Source of the DNA: Corynebacterium diphtheriae
GTDB taxonomy: Bacteria > Actinomycetota > Actinomycetes > Mycobacteriales > Mycobacteriaceae
Reading direction: 5' to 3'
Assembly (NCBI RefSeq): GCF_001457455.1
Contig: NZ_LN831026.1
Span: forward strand, 496,001 to 560,000
DNA: 64,000 nucleotides
Numbering within the stretch: position 1 is the first letter of the stretch; every line of letters begins with the position of its first letter. The notes under the pieces were generated by a model, which saw only the letters and a list, made by a program, of their open reading frames with translations, was not told where the DNA came from and ran no database searches. This document shows positions 45,013 to 56,915 of this stretch, piece by piece. A program made the translations under genes and the position numbers.

Positions 45013-46074
45013 ATGAAATCTTTGCTTCGTGTTTGTATGTCCGTGGTGTGTGCGTGTGCACTGGTGAGTTGTGGTGTCCAGGGCACATATGATTCGACGA
45101 AGGATCTCCGAGAGTCATTGCCCAAGGCTGGTGACGTCAAGGATCCGCGTTCTTTTACAGGTGTGTCTGATGTGCGCGATTTTGATGATGTGCAGCCTGT
45201 TTCGGAATCTGTGAGCCCTTCGTTGCCTGTACATCTCACGGATGCTGATGGTTTTGATGTTGAGGTTACGGATGTTTCTCGCATTATTGCCTTGGATATT
45301 TATGGCACGTATACGAAGACTTTGGAAGGCTTGGGGCTCGCTGACAAAATTGTTGGCAGGACTGTGTCGTCGACAGAGAACGTGCTTAAAGATGTTCCTG
45401 TTGTGACCGAGGGTGGTCATAATATCAATGTTGAGGCCGTGTTGAGCCTGCATCCGTCATTGCTGATCGTTGATCACTCGATTGGTCCGCGTGATGCGAT
45501 TGATCAGATTCGCAATGCTGGCGTTACTACTGTGGTGATGAAGCCAACTCGTACGATTGATTCTGTCGCGGAGGACATCAAGACGTTGGGTAGCGTAGTC
45601 GGGCTTAGCGACGAGGCGTCGATTCTTGCCGAACGTAGTGTTCATGAAATTTCTGCGGCTCGTGAGGCGATTGCTGCGATCGCTCCTTCTGATCCCATGC
45701 GCGTGGCATTTTTGTATGCGCGTGGTAACGGTGGTGTTTTCTTCATTATGGGTGAAGGAACTGGGGCTAAAGATTTGATTGAGGGCGTTGGCGCGAAGGA
45801 CATGGGCGCTGAATACAAGCTTTCTTATGCTGAGCCTGCAAACGCTGAGGCTTTGGCAAAGATTAATCCTGAGGCGATCATCATGATGACAGCTGGTTTG
45901 GAATCGACTGGTGGAATTGATGGTTTATTGGCACGACCAGGTGTGGCGCAGACGATTGCTGGAAAGAATCGTCGAGTCATTACGATCCCTGATGGACAGT
46001 CTTTGGCGTTCGGTCCGATGACTGGTCAGACGCTTCTTCGCACGGCACAGGCTTTGTATGATCCACAGGTATAG
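45013..46074 (+). CDS. hmuT: Haem ABC transporter binding lipoprotein
   Basis: About 353 residues; ATG 45013 and GTG 45010 are both possible. Lipobox ALVSC. FecB-like fold with SRIIALDIYGTYTKTLEGLG, KDVPVVTEGGHNINVEAVLS and AGKNRRVITIPDGQSLAFGP. It accepts haem from HtaA/HtaB and delivers it to HmuUV. It follows htaA after 10 bp and overlaps hmuU by 17 bases. A half palindrome at 45961 is in frame (GKNRRV). Confidence 0.92.
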   Translation: MKSLLRVCMSVVCACALVSCGVQGTYDSTKDLRESLPKAGDVKDPRSFTGVSDVRDFDDVQPVSESVSPSLPVHLTDADGFDVEVTDVSRIIALDIYGTYTKTLEGLGLADKIVGRTVSSTENVLKDVPVVTEGGHNINVEAVLSLHPSLLIVDHSIGPRDAIDQIRNAGVTTVVMKPTRTIDSVAEDIKTLGSVVGLSDEASILAERSVHEISAAREAIAAIAPSDPMRVAFLYARGNGGVFFIMGEGTGAKDLIEGVGAKDMGAEYKLSYAEPANAEALAKINPEAIIMMTAGLESTGGIDGLLARPGVAQTIAGKNRRVITIPDGQSLAFGPMTGQTLLRTAQALYDPQV

Positions 46075-47110
46075 CAAGCGTAGCGACGACGTGTTCGTTC
46101 TTCGGGCGCGTCGGCGAGTGATGTTGTTTGTTGTCTTAGTGGTGTTGGTGCTGGCGTCAGTTGTTACGTCGTTGGCGTTGGGGCAGTACTATGTTCCGCT
46201 TCGCGACTTATTGACGATTCTTACTCAGCCTGATTCAAGCAGTTTGATGCACAACGTTATTTGGGAGATCCGTCTTCCTCGAATTGTGTTGGGTTTGTTG
46301 GTTGGTGCATGCCTTGGTGTGGCTGGCACTCTGATGCAAGCCGTTTTTGCGAATCCGCTTGCGGAGCCGTCGATTATCGGAGTTACTTCTGGAGCCGGTG
46401 TGGGTGCAGCAGCGGTGATCGTATTCAACGTGGGAATTTTGGGTACTTTTACTGTTCCTGCGGCAGCATTTTTGAGTGCGGTTGTTGTGACGGTGATTAT
46501 CTATCAGCTGGCTCGACATCAAGGTAAGGTTGCGATCGTCAATTTAATTTTGACTGGTATTGCCATCAATGCCGTGTGTAATGCATTGATTTCTTTTCTT
46601 GTGTACCTTGCTCCTACGTCGAATCGTGAAGAGATTGTTTTTTGGCAAATGGGATCGCTTAATGGAGCACAGTGGAAACACGTCTGGGTAGTTGCCCCTA
46701 TTGCACTGGTAGGAATCGTCATTTCTTCCCTAATTGGTAAACAACTAGATGTGCTAGCCCTTGGCGAACGTGCGGCAGGGCACACGGGTATCAATGTTGG
46801 ACGATTGCGCGTTATTGCTATTGCTGCCTCGACGATTTTGACTGCAGCGGCTGTGTCGTTTGCTGGATTGATTGGTTTTGTTGGTTTGATTGTTCCTCAC
46901 TTGCTGCGGAGTATTTCTGGCCCAGAGAATCGTCTACTCCTTCCAGCATCTGCGTTGGCAGGAGCGGTATTGATCGCGTGCGCGGATGTTGCTGCGCGTA
47001 CGATGATTCCGTTTGCGGATTTGCCGATTGGTATCTTTACGGCACTTGTTGGTGGCCCAACATTTTTTGTTTTGTTACATCGAATGTTGAAGAAAGGCTC
47101 TGTCTATTGA
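46058..47110 (+). CDS. hmuU: Haem ABC transporter permease
   Basis: A 350-residue FecCD-family permease. VIWEIRLPRIVLGLLVGACL, QAVFANPLAEPSIIGVTSGA, VSFAGLIGFVGLIVPHLLRS and DLPIGIFTALVGGPTFFVLL are typical. It would form a homodimer, as only one permease gene is present. It overlaps hmuT by 17 bases and hmuV by 4. A degenerate palindrome at 46707 reads VGIVISSLIG at a helix end. Confidence 0.92.
   Translation: MIHRYSKRSDDVFVLRARRRVMLFVVLVVLVLASVVTSLALGQYYVPLRDLLTILTQPDSSSLMHNVIWEIRLPRIVLGLLVGACLGVAGTLMQAVFANPLAEPSIIGVTSGAGVGAAAVIVFNVGILGTFTVPAAAFLSAVVVTVIIYQLARHQGKVAIVNLILTGIAINAVCNALISFLVYLAPTSNREEIVFWQMGSLNGAQWKHVWVVAPIALVGIVISSLIGKQLDVLALGERAAGHTGINVGRLRVIAIAASTILTAAAVSFAGLIGFVGLIVPHLLRSISGPENRLLLPASALAGAVLIACADVAARTMIPFADLPIGIFTALVGGPTFFVLLHRMLKKGSVY
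46707..46731. repeat. Degenerate dispersed palindrome (in hmuU)
   Basis: The core GAATCGTCATTTC with right arm TTCCC is in frame as VGIVISSL. Confidence 0.55.
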
Positions 47111-47964
47111 GTGCTGATGATCAAAGTAGCGTGCAGCCTGAGGCGTTGGTTCGTGTCCGTGATCTATCGGTCTCTGTTGGGCAGAAGCGCTTACTGTGCG
47201 ATATCAATTTTGATGCATATGCGGGTGAAGTCACAGGTCTTATTGGTCCGAATGGTGCTGGTAAGTCCACGTTGTTGGCTGCATTGAGCGGTGATTTAGA
47301 GCGTCAATCGGGCTCGATTGATATTTGTGGTCTTGATCCCGTGGATAGTTCTGCGCGTGAATTAGCTCGGGTACGTTCGGTTATGCTGCAGGACGTGAGC
47401 GTAACGTTTCAGTTCTTGGTGCGGGATGTTGTCGCGATGGGACGTCGTCCGTGGGAGGGGACGGATCGTCAGGAGTTCGATGACAGGCTTATCGACGCCG
47501 CGTTGTCTGCCACGGATGCCGCACATCTCGCCGGTCGCGATATTGTTACGCTTTCTGGTGGTGAGCGAGCCCGCGTTGCGCTTTCTCGAGTGCTGGCTCA
47601 GCAAACGCCTGTTGTTATGCTCGACGAGCCAACAGCAGCTCTCGATATCAGTCACCAGGAGCAAGTTCTCGGTTTGATGCAGTCAATTGCTAGGCGCACA
47701 GGCATAGCTGTGATCGTAGTTCTTCATGATCTTAACGCTGCCGCTGCGTATTGTGATCACATTGTGTGCCTTGCTGACGGGCGCATTGTTGCAGATGGTT
47801 CTGTTGCCGACGTTTACACCGATGAAACCCTTTCGTCTGTTTACGGTTGGCCTATTCATGTTGATGTTTCGGAAGGAATCGTCAATTCTGTCCAGCCGTT
47901 GCGAGGTCGTACTACGCAAAACCAAGATGATTTTGTGGGGTTGTCTCTGCAGTCGTTGGTCTAG
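47107..47964 (+). CDS. hmuV: Haem ABC transporter ATPase
   Basis: A 285-residue ATPase from TTG 47107, overlapping the hmuU stop (TTGA). AAAGG lies 8 bp upstream. Walker A GPNGAGKST, signature LSGGERARV, Walker B PVVMLDEPTAALD and switch VIVVLHDLNAAAAY are present. Near the C-terminus a degenerate palindrome (47869) encodes SEGIVNSVQP, replacing the usual end of the protein. Confidence 0.92.
   Translation: MSADDQSSVQPEALVRVRDLSVSVGQKRLLCDINFDAYAGEVTGLIGPNGAGKSTLLAALSGDLERQSGSIDICGLDPVDSSARELARVRSVMLQDVSVTFQFLVRDVVAMGRRPWEGTDRQEFDDRLIDAALSATDAAHLAGRDIVTLSGGERARVALSRVLAQQTPVVMLDEPTAALDISHQEQVLGLMQSIARRTGIAVIVVLHDLNAAAAYCDHIVCLADGRIVADGSVADVYTDETLSSVYGWPIHVDVSEGIVNSVQPLRGRTTQNQDDFVGLSLQSLV
47869..47893. 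repeat. Degenerate dispersed palindrome (in hmuV)
   Basis: The core GAATCGTCAATTC has one mismatch, with arms TCGGAAG/CTGTCC. In frame as SEGIVNSVQ. Confidence 0.65.
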
Positions 47965-47997
47965 TACTTCGCTGTCGACGTTTTCCTCTATTTCATG

Positions 47998-48036
47998 GTG
48001 TCGTTTCTGTTATCGGAAGCGACACTTTGATTTTTG
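47998..48036 (+). terminator. Terminator of hmuTUV
   Basis: The stem GTGTCGTTTC/GGAAGCGACAC (one bulge) is followed by TTTGATTTTTG. It lies 33 bp after the hmuV stop and before htaB. Confidence 0.7.
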
Positions 48037-48150
48037 TCGAAGGTTTTGGGGGTATGACGTGGGGTTATTTATCTCAGCCGATTGAAAGTTAAGGCAAACC
48101 GTTATAAGTACGCTTTGCCTTTATTTCCCTTTAGGAAGGGCTATCCCTCT

Positions 48151-49170
48151 ATGTTGAAGCGTTTCGTTCTACCCGTTGCTGCTGTGGCAATGACAGGTTT
48201 TCTTGTTCCTCAAGCTGTCGCTGAAGAACCGGCAGCCGCATCTCAGTGTGAGATGGTGCAGGTGATCGAAAGTGGCACGCTGAAGTGGGGTGTAAATCAG
48301 TCCTACCGTCAGTATATTTTTAATAAAAAGCTAGCTAACGGTAATTGGAAAATTGCCGGAGATATTAAAGAAGTCGGAGAAAAGAGGGGGAAAGACTTCT
48401 ACTTTGAGGTTCCCGTTGATCCGAAGGTATCGAACCTTGAGATAAAAGACAATAAAATCGTAGAGGCCGAAATCAATACTAAGGATTCAAGCATTGTTTT
48501 TGAAGGGCATCACGGCTCCTTTTATTCGCAATTGCACAACCCCTACGTCACGACCAAAGATAATGCGGTTAAAGCAAGTGTAAGTTACGTTGGATATTAT
48601 GTTCTCGGCAAGAATATGACTGAATACAAGGACGCTGACCGAACTGAAGCCAACAAGCGTTCAAGGCGTGACACCTTTGGTGAAGTAACAACTGCTGGTT
48701 GGACTCTAAACGAGACTGCCGCCACACTTAGCGGATCTAATATGCGCTATGTTCCGCAGCCTAAGACTAAAGATAACGTGATTGACGGCGTCGATGTCAT
48801 CTTTATGGGTCAGTACGATGGTGACTACAACTCAAACCTTGACGATGTAAAAGTTGACCTCCAGCTCAAGAAAGTCTGTAAGGACGAAGCAGAAAAGCTC
48901 AAGGCTGAGTATAAGAAAAATGTAGAGCTTGCTAACCAAAAGGCTGCTCAACGTCAGTCAGCGGGCCGTACGGGTGTGGAGTCCGCTTCATCTGCTCCAA
49001 CAAGTTCTACCTCTGGTTTTAACTTGTCGAAGCTCTGGAGCACCATTCTTAGTCATTCGGGTCTAGGTTTAGATTGCGTCGAAACCTGCTGTGAGGTCGG
49101 AGATGATGTCGTCGATGGATTCGATGCCGACGGAGAGTCGAATGGTTGCTTGATTAATTCCTGCGGCTAG
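48151..49170 (+). CDS. htaB: HtaB-like haem-binding protein, 3'-truncated
   Basis: A 339-residue ORF from ATG 48151 (AGGAAGGG upstream). Signal peptide ends QAVAEEP, followed by one CR domain with TLKWGVNQSYRQYIFNKKL, VFEGHHGSFYSQLHNPYVTT and GVDVIFMGQYDGDYNSNLDD. Both the Tyr of QSYRQYI and the paired His are kept, so haem binding is likely. After the Ser-rich stalk FNLSKLWSTILSHSGLG the frame runs 34 codons antisense through the end of metY, giving a Cys/acidic tail (DCVETCCEVGDDVV) in place of the expected membrane anchor. The 3' end therefore looks lost at about 49030-49065. Confidence 0.75.
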   Translation: MLKRFVLPVAAVAMTGFLVPQAVAEEPAAASQCEMVQVIESGTLKWGVNQSYRQYIFNKKLANGNWKIAGDIKEVGEKRGKDFYFEVPVDPKVSNLEIKDNKIVEAEINTKDSSIVFEGHHGSFYSQLHNPYVTTKDNAVKASVSYVGYYVLGKNMTEYKDADRTEANKRSRRDTFGEVTTAGWTLNETAATLSGSNMRYVPQPKTKDNVIDGVDVIFMGQYDGDYNSNLDDVKVDLQLKKVCKDEAEKLKAEYKKNVELANQKAAQRQSAGRTGVESASSAPTSSTSGFNLSKLWSTILSHSGLGLDCVETCCEVGDDVVDGFDADGESNGCLINSCG

Positions 49171-50385
49171 AAGTGCCGATTCTTCCGATTGCGAGTGCGT
49201 GGTGGTCGCTGGGTGGACTACGAGGGAACGTACGTCTCCGACGTTGGCGAGGTTCGAGTGTAGTTTGAGTGCGTCGATAAAGCGCCATGCTTCGTCTTTT
49301 CCACCTTTAACGTCAAAGGAAAGCACGGAGCCGGTGTAGTCGAATCCGAGTTTTTCTTTGACTGGGTACCAGGGGGAGTCGGGAAGGCCTGCGTAGTTAA
49401 CCTTGGCTACTTTGTCGTGGTTGGCGAGGAATTGTGCTACTGCGAGTGCGTTTTCGTTGTGGCGTTGTACTCGTAGCGAGAGGGTGTCGAGCCCTTGTGC
49501 GGTGATCCATGCGTTGAGTGGTGATGGGGCTGCACCGGTGTCGCGCAGAAGTCCGACGCGCGCCTTCAGTCCGAAGGCGGGGGCACCAAGATCGGAATAC
49601 TTGAGGCCGTGGTAGGCGGGGTCTGGGGTGACAAAGTCGGGGAAGATGGGTTCGCCGTTGCGTGTGACGGTCCAGTCGAAGTTTCCGCCGTCGACAAGCA
49701 CTCCGCCGAGTCCGGAGCCATTTCCGGTGTAGAACTTGGTTAGGGACGCCACGACGACGTCTGCACCGAGTTCGAGTGGGCGTACAAGGGCTGCGGTCGC
49801 GAGGGTGTTGTCGACGATCAGTGGTACTTGATGTTTGTGGGCAACCTCTGCGATTGCGGGAATATCAAGCACATCGGCTTGTGGGTTAGCGAAGGTTTCA
49901 CCGTAGAGTGCGACCGTGTTGTCTTGAATTGCAGCCTCCCATGAGGCTGGGTCGTCAGGATTTTCTACGAAAGTGGTTTCGATGCCCAGGCGTGCCAATG
50001 TGACGGCAAAGAGTGTTTCGGTGCCGCCGTAAATGCGAGGACTGGACACGATGTGAGAACCCGCGCGGGCGATGTTGAGGATTGCGGCGGTTTCGGCGGC
50101 CATTCCGGAAGCGAAAAGTACGGCGTGTACGCCACCTTCAAGATTGGCTAGGCGTTCTTCGACTGCCGCGACAGTTGGGTTGGTCAGGCGGGAGTAGACC
50201 GGGCCGGCGTCGGAAAGGTTGAAGCGGTTTGCTGCGTGTTCGGCGTCATTAAAAACGTACGACGATGTCAGATAAATCGGTAGGTTGCGGGCACCGGTAT
50301 CACTATCGACGCTTTGTCCTGCGTGGATGGAGCGAGTCTCGAAACCCCATTTGTTGGCATTGGAATTATCGTATTTTGTTGGCAT
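49069..50385 (-). CDS. metY: O-acetylhomoserine sulfhydrylase
   Basis: A 438-residue PLP enzyme that makes homocysteine from O-acetylhomoserine and sulfide. Motifs: YSRLTNPTVAAVEERLANLE, the PLP-Lys in VVASLTKFYTGNGSGLGGVL, VDNTLATAALVRPLELGAD and RLSVGIESIDDIISDL at the end. It pairs functionally with metX. Its ATG (50383-50385) is joined to a palindrome whose GGGAAGGAA serves as ribosome-binding site. Two partly McbR-like sequences lie upstream. Confidence 0.95.
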   Translation of the reverse strand: MPTKYDNSNANKWGFETRSIHAGQSVDSDTGARNLPIYLTSSYVFNDAEHAANRFNLSDAGPVYSRLTNPTVAAVEERLANLEGGVHAVLFASGMAAETAAILNIARAGSHIVSSPRIYGGTETLFAVTLARLGIETTFVENPDDPASWEAAIQDNTVALYGETFANPQADVLDIPAIAEVAHKHQVPLIVDNTLATAALVRPLELGADVVVASLTKFYTGNGSGLGGVLVDGGNFDWTVTRNGEPIFPDFVTPDPAYHGLKYSDLGAPAFGLKARVGLLRDTGAAPSPLNAWITAQGLDTLSLRVQRHNENALAVAQFLANHDKVAKVNYAGLPDSPWYPVKEKLGFDYTGSVLSFDVKGGKDEAWRFIDALKLHSNLANVGDVRSLVVHPATTTHSQSEESALLAAGINQATIRLSVGIESIDDIISDLTAGFDAI

Positions 50386-50405
50386 GAATCGTCGATTCCT
50401 TCCCT
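50383..50405. repeat. Dispersed palindrome copy 18, forms the metY ribosome-binding site
   Basis: The perfect core GAATCGTCGATTC begins at the metY start codon. On the minus strand the arm GGGAAGGAA precedes the ATG by 9 bases. The other arm is absent because the coding sequence begins there. Confidence 0.85.
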
Positions 50406-50451
50406 AAGATGTTTTCGTTCCAAGCAACGCTAGGGCGACGTCAGAGAAAAA

Positions 50452-50467
50452 GAAACCGATCGGTCTA
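50452..50467. promoter_or_regulatory. Weak McbR-like site before metY
   Basis: GAAACCGATCGGTCTA keeps one full half-site GTCTA and 3 of 5 bases of the other. A second partial site with TAGAC lies near 50508. Position 70-120 bp upstream of metY supports a role. Confidence 0.4.
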
Positions 50468-50577
50468 TAAAATTCTAAAAGTCCAGTTCAGTTAGTGAAT
50501 AAAATTCTAGACAAAGTGGTGCGCATTTGGGGGTAGTTGGTTGGAGCGATCGCAGAGAAAATATGGGGCAGGGGCAT

Positions 50578-50616
50578 AAAAAATGGGAAGGAATCGACGA
50601 TTCCTTCCCATTTTTT
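50578..50616. terminator. 39-bp perfect palindrome acting as icd terminator (copy 19)
   Basis: The core GAATCGACGATTC has arms extended by AAAAAATGGG/CCCATTTTTT. On the minus strand it lies 21 bp after the icd stop, and the A/T ends supply the T tract of an intrinsic terminator. Confidence 0.85.
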
Positions 50617-50636
50617 AGCTATAAAAGAGCGCGACC

Positions 50637-52862
<2,226 letters not shown>

Positions 52863-53063
52863 TCATCAGGTATTCATTGGGCTCGTAGTACAACCGACAA
52901 GAATACCTGTCACCCAGCACTTTTTCAGTCTTCAGCTGTAAAAAACGCCCTTAGCTGGGCTTTGAGTACGGGGCAGCGGGGGTAAAAACAGTACAAGCGT
53001 CCTGTTTCGCGGGTATTGTCGCGCGCTACAACGTGGGGTATGGGGGACGCTCATCAGGGAAAC

Positions 53064-54320
53064 ATGCAAACGCTGTTAAGGTATCTCGTCGTGCTTGTCA
53101 ACCACCTCAATAAAAGAAAACCTGTACCCCGCCAAACAGAGATCACTCATCGCCACCGACTCATCGCCATGTTGGCGTTGGCACTCGGCGGATTTGGTAT
53201 CGGTGTTACCGAATTTGTCTCCATGGGATTGCTTAGCCTTATCGCTGAGGACTTCAACGTGGCGGAGTCCACTGCCGGTCACGTGATTACCGCCTATGCG
53301 ATGGGCGTGGTCGTCGGTGCGCCTGTCATCACCGCTTTTACCGGAATGATTCCGCGCCGACGTCTACTGATCTTGTTGATGATTGCCTTTACAATCGGCA
53401 ACGCGTTGACAGTATTTACCACTTCTTATCCTGTGCTGATGGCTGCACGTTTTTTAGCTGGCTTGCCGCATGGTGCGTTTTTCTCAGTAGCGGGCCTTGC
53501 CGTGGCGTCGATGGCCCCTGAAGGGCAACGCGGCCGTGCTCTCGCTTTTGTCGGCATGGGATTGCCCGTAGCGACGGTGGTCGGTGTACCCGCTGTCCAA
53601 GCTCTGGGATTTGCTACCACGTGGAAAGCCGCGTACGTGGTGGTCACCATCATCGGTGCTATTACCTTGGCATTGTTGTGGACGCTCATGCCGCACATGT
53701 CCAAGATGAAACCGACGAGCCCACTCACAGAACTCGGTGCGTTAAAGAACGGTCAAGTTTGGGCGTCACTGCTGATCGGTTCCGTGGGCTTTGGTGGCAT
53801 GTTTGCTGTGTACACCTATATCTCTTGGACGATGACGCAGCGCGCGGGTTTGCCTGAGGCGCTCATGTGGATCGTGCTGATGGCCTATGGACTTGGCATG
53901 ATTGCGGGCAATTTTATCGGCGGACGCCTCTCCGACTGGAGTGTGGAATACGGAATTCTTACTGCTCTTATCTGCATTGTGCTCACCTTGGTGAGTTTCT
54001 ACTTCACCAGTGCCTATGCGTGGATCGCCATCATTAACTTTGCTCTCGTGGGGCTTTCCGGTTCGATGCTCATCCCGTCTCTTCAGATCCGACTTATGGA
54101 CGTTGCCGGTCGTGCCCAGACCCTAGCTGCTGCACTTAACCACTCTGCGCTTAACATCGCGAATGCTTGTGGCGCACTGCTTGGTGGCGTAGTGATCAGC
54201 GCAGGATATAGCTATTCTGCTCCTGCTCTTGCGGGCGCTGCTTTAGGTTGTGCCGCCATCATCATTTGGATCCCAGCGCATATCACGCGCAGCAAACAAG
54301 AACGCAAACAGCACCGCTAG
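53064..54320 (+). CDS. MFS efflux transporter (DHA1/AraJ type)
   Basis: About 418 residues with 12 helices. MLALALGGFGIGVTEFVSMG is the AraJ/sugar-efflux type first helix. GAPVITAFTGMIPRRRLLIL is the loop 2-3 signature, with ARFLAGLPHGAFFSVAGLAV further on. I choose ATG 53064 (AGGGA 5 bases before), though starts at 53016 and 53040 share the frame. Substrate is unknown. xth follows after 10 bp. Confidence 0.85.
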   Translation: MQTLLRYLVVLVNHLNKRKPVPRQTEITHRHRLIAMLALALGGFGIGVTEFVSMGLLSLIAEDFNVAESTAGHVITAYAMGVVVGAPVITAFTGMIPRRRLLILLMIAFTIGNALTVFTTSYPVLMAARFLAGLPHGAFFSVAGLAVASMAPEGQRGRALAFVGMGLPVATVVGVPAVQALGFATTWKAAYVVVTIIGAITLALLWTLMPHMSKMKPTSPLTELGALKNGQVWASLLIGSVGFGGMFAVYTYISWTMTQRAGLPEALMWIVLMAYGLGMIAGNFIGGRLSDWSVEYGILTALICIVLTLVSFYFTSAYAWIAIINFALVGLSGSMLIPSLQIRLMDVAGRAQTLAAALNHSALNIANACGALLGGVVISAGYSYSAPALAGAALGCAAIIIWIPAHITRSKQERKQHR

Positions 54321-54330
54321 GATGGCCAGC

Positions 54331-55236
54331 ATGCAAATTACAACAGTTAACGTCAATGGAATTCGTGCTGCCGTCAAGCAGCGTAGCGACGCCAACCGCG
54401 GAATGCTCCCGTGGCTAGAGCAGTGTGGCTCCGATGTCGTGTTGCTGCAAGAGGTTCGTGCTTCGGAAAAAGATTCTCTTACTGCTTTGGCACCTGCCCT
54501 CGATGCCGGATGGCACTATGTTGGCGCTCCTGCTGCTGCCAAAGGCCGCGCCGGGGTGGGTATTTTAAGTCGCCAGCCACTGCGTGATGTTCAGGTGGGG
54601 TTGGAAGGATTCGTCGATTCTGGCCGGTACATCCAAGCAACACTGTCTGATCCTGATACAGGTCATGACGTGGTGGTGGCGTCGCTCTACTTGCCTTCTG
54701 GTTCTGCCGACACTGATAAGCAAGACGAGAAATACCGTTTCCTTGATGTGTTCGGTCCGTTTCTTGAGCAGGCAGCGCAGGATAATCCGCACATGGTGGT
54801 CGGTGGCGATTGGAACATTTGTCACCGCATGCAAGATCTGAAGAATTGGAAAACAAACCGAAAGAAGTCTGGATTCCTTCCAGACGAACGGGCTTTTATG
54901 GATTCGGTATTTGGTGTTTTCCCTGATTCTGAAAGCCAGGTGTCCGATGCTGGCCAATGGGCAGGTGCGGTGGACTACACCTCGCAGCAGCGTCGTACTC
55001 CGGCGAACGACCCGAAATGGTTTGACGTGGCGCGTCGATTAGCTCCCGAGGACGCTGCTTATACTTGGTGGACTTATCGTGGCCAGGCGTTTGATACGAA
55101 TGCTGGTTGGCGTATTGATTATCAAGCAGCAACTTCTGCGATGCTGGAGCGTGCGACTCGGTGCTGGGTCGATAAGGCAGCAGCATATGATTTGCGCTGG
55201 TCGGATCACTCACCTTTGACGGTGGTGTATTCCTAG
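54331..55236 (+). CDS. xth: Exodeoxyribonuclease III / AP endonuclease
   Basis: A 301-residue Exo-endo-phos family enzyme for base-excision repair. MQITTVNVNGIRAAVKQ, LLQEVRASEKDSLTAL (catalytic Glu), VVGGDWNICH, and the catalytic Asp-His in WRIDYQAAT and LRWSDHSPLTV are present. ATG 54331 follows AGGATGG. A degenerate palindrome at 54601 reads LEGFVDSGRY, just before the family YIQATL strand. Confidence 0.92.
   Translation: MQITTVNVNGIRAAVKQRSDANRGMLPWLEQCGSDVVLLQEVRASEKDSLTALAPALDAGWHYVGAPAAAKGRAGVGILSRQPLRDVQVGLEGFVDSGRYIQATLSDPDTGHDVVVASLYLPSGSADTDKQDEKYRFLDVFGPFLEQAAQDNPHMVVGGDWNICHRMQDLKNWKTNRKKSGFLPDERAFMDSVFGVFPDSESQVSDAGQWAGAVDYTSQQRRTPANDPKWFDVARRLAPEDAAYTWWTYRGQAFDTNAGWRIDYQAATSAMLERATRCWVDKAAAYDLRWSDHSPLTVVYS
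54601..54626. repeat. Degenerate dispersed palindrome (in xth)
   Basis: The core GATTCGTCGATTC has one mismatch, with left arm TTGGAAG and right arm TGGCC. In frame as LEGFVDSG. Confidence 0.55.
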
Positions 55237-55381
55237 TCGTCGAGACGCCATTACGCACTGACGACGCCCTGTTTACTCTAAGGCGTGGGACTAAGGTCAG
55301 ACACCTCGTTTCGATTAATTTTGCGTGCGGTAGTACTGTCAGTGCGTCGACGTTGACAATAGAATCAGGAGCAGTTACATC

Positions 55382-55561
55382 ATGCGAATTTCTGGAATCA
55401 TCGCCCTTGTTGTCGGTATCGCTGCCGTCCTAGGCGGTTATTTCTTAACCGGTAACAATGACGTTGCGGGTGTGCTCGGCGGCATCCTCATGGGAGTAGG
55501 CGGTGCCACGACCATTGGTGGTCTCATCGCTATTGTGGCTCCCCGCCCTCGTATGCAGTAG
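55382..55561 (+). CDS. 59-residue membrane protein
   Basis: A short gene starting MRISGIIALVVGIAAVLGGY, with AGGAG 10 bases upstream. Two hydrophobic segments flank a short polar loop (FLTGNNDVAG); the second is GGILMGVGGATTIGGLIAIV, and the protein ends APRPRMQ. Coding appearance is good. No function is known. It sits between xth and trpS and is followed by a long hairpin. Confidence 0.75.
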   Translation: MRISGIIALVVGIAAVLGGYFLTGNNDVAGVLGGILMGVGGATTIGGLIAIVAPRPRMQ

Positions 55562-55622
55562 GAATTCTGCTCAAAGAATTCTTCCACGGTGAGCCAGAGG
55601 TATCCGCCCAGCGCACATTGTC

Positions 55623-55694
55623 AACCGTCTTCTGGTACAGATCCATTTGTGGAAAGCACACAGCGGATCCGTACCGGAAGACGGTTTTGTTTTA
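55623..55694 (+). terminator. Long hairpin and T tract before trpS
   Basis: Two 22-base arms (AACCGTCTTCTGGTACAGAT and following, versus 55665-55686) pair at 20 of 22 positions around a 20-base loop. TTTTGTTTT follows. It would end transcription of the 59-residue gene, 50 bp before trpS. Confidence 0.75.
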
Positions 55695-55731
55695 CATCAA
55701 CAGGTGGGGTCGTATTCCTCGTGTGTTGTGA

Positions 55732-56787
<1,056 letters not shown>

Positions 56788-56814
56788 AGCGCTGACAATT
56801 ACAACTTTGCAACG

Positions 56815-56848
56815 ATCCGACTGCTTCGCCACTATGAGGCAGCCGGAT
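56815..56848. terminator. Possible trpS terminator
   Basis: The arms ATCCGACTGC/GCAGCCGGAT (one mismatch) surround a 14-base loop, 27 bp after trpS. A weak T tract follows. Confidence 0.4.
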
Positions 56849-56915
56849 TGCTGTTTCTGCCTATAGTCTGGATTAAGTCCCCAGCTCACAATGATTTAAA
56901 AAGGCAGAAATTCTT

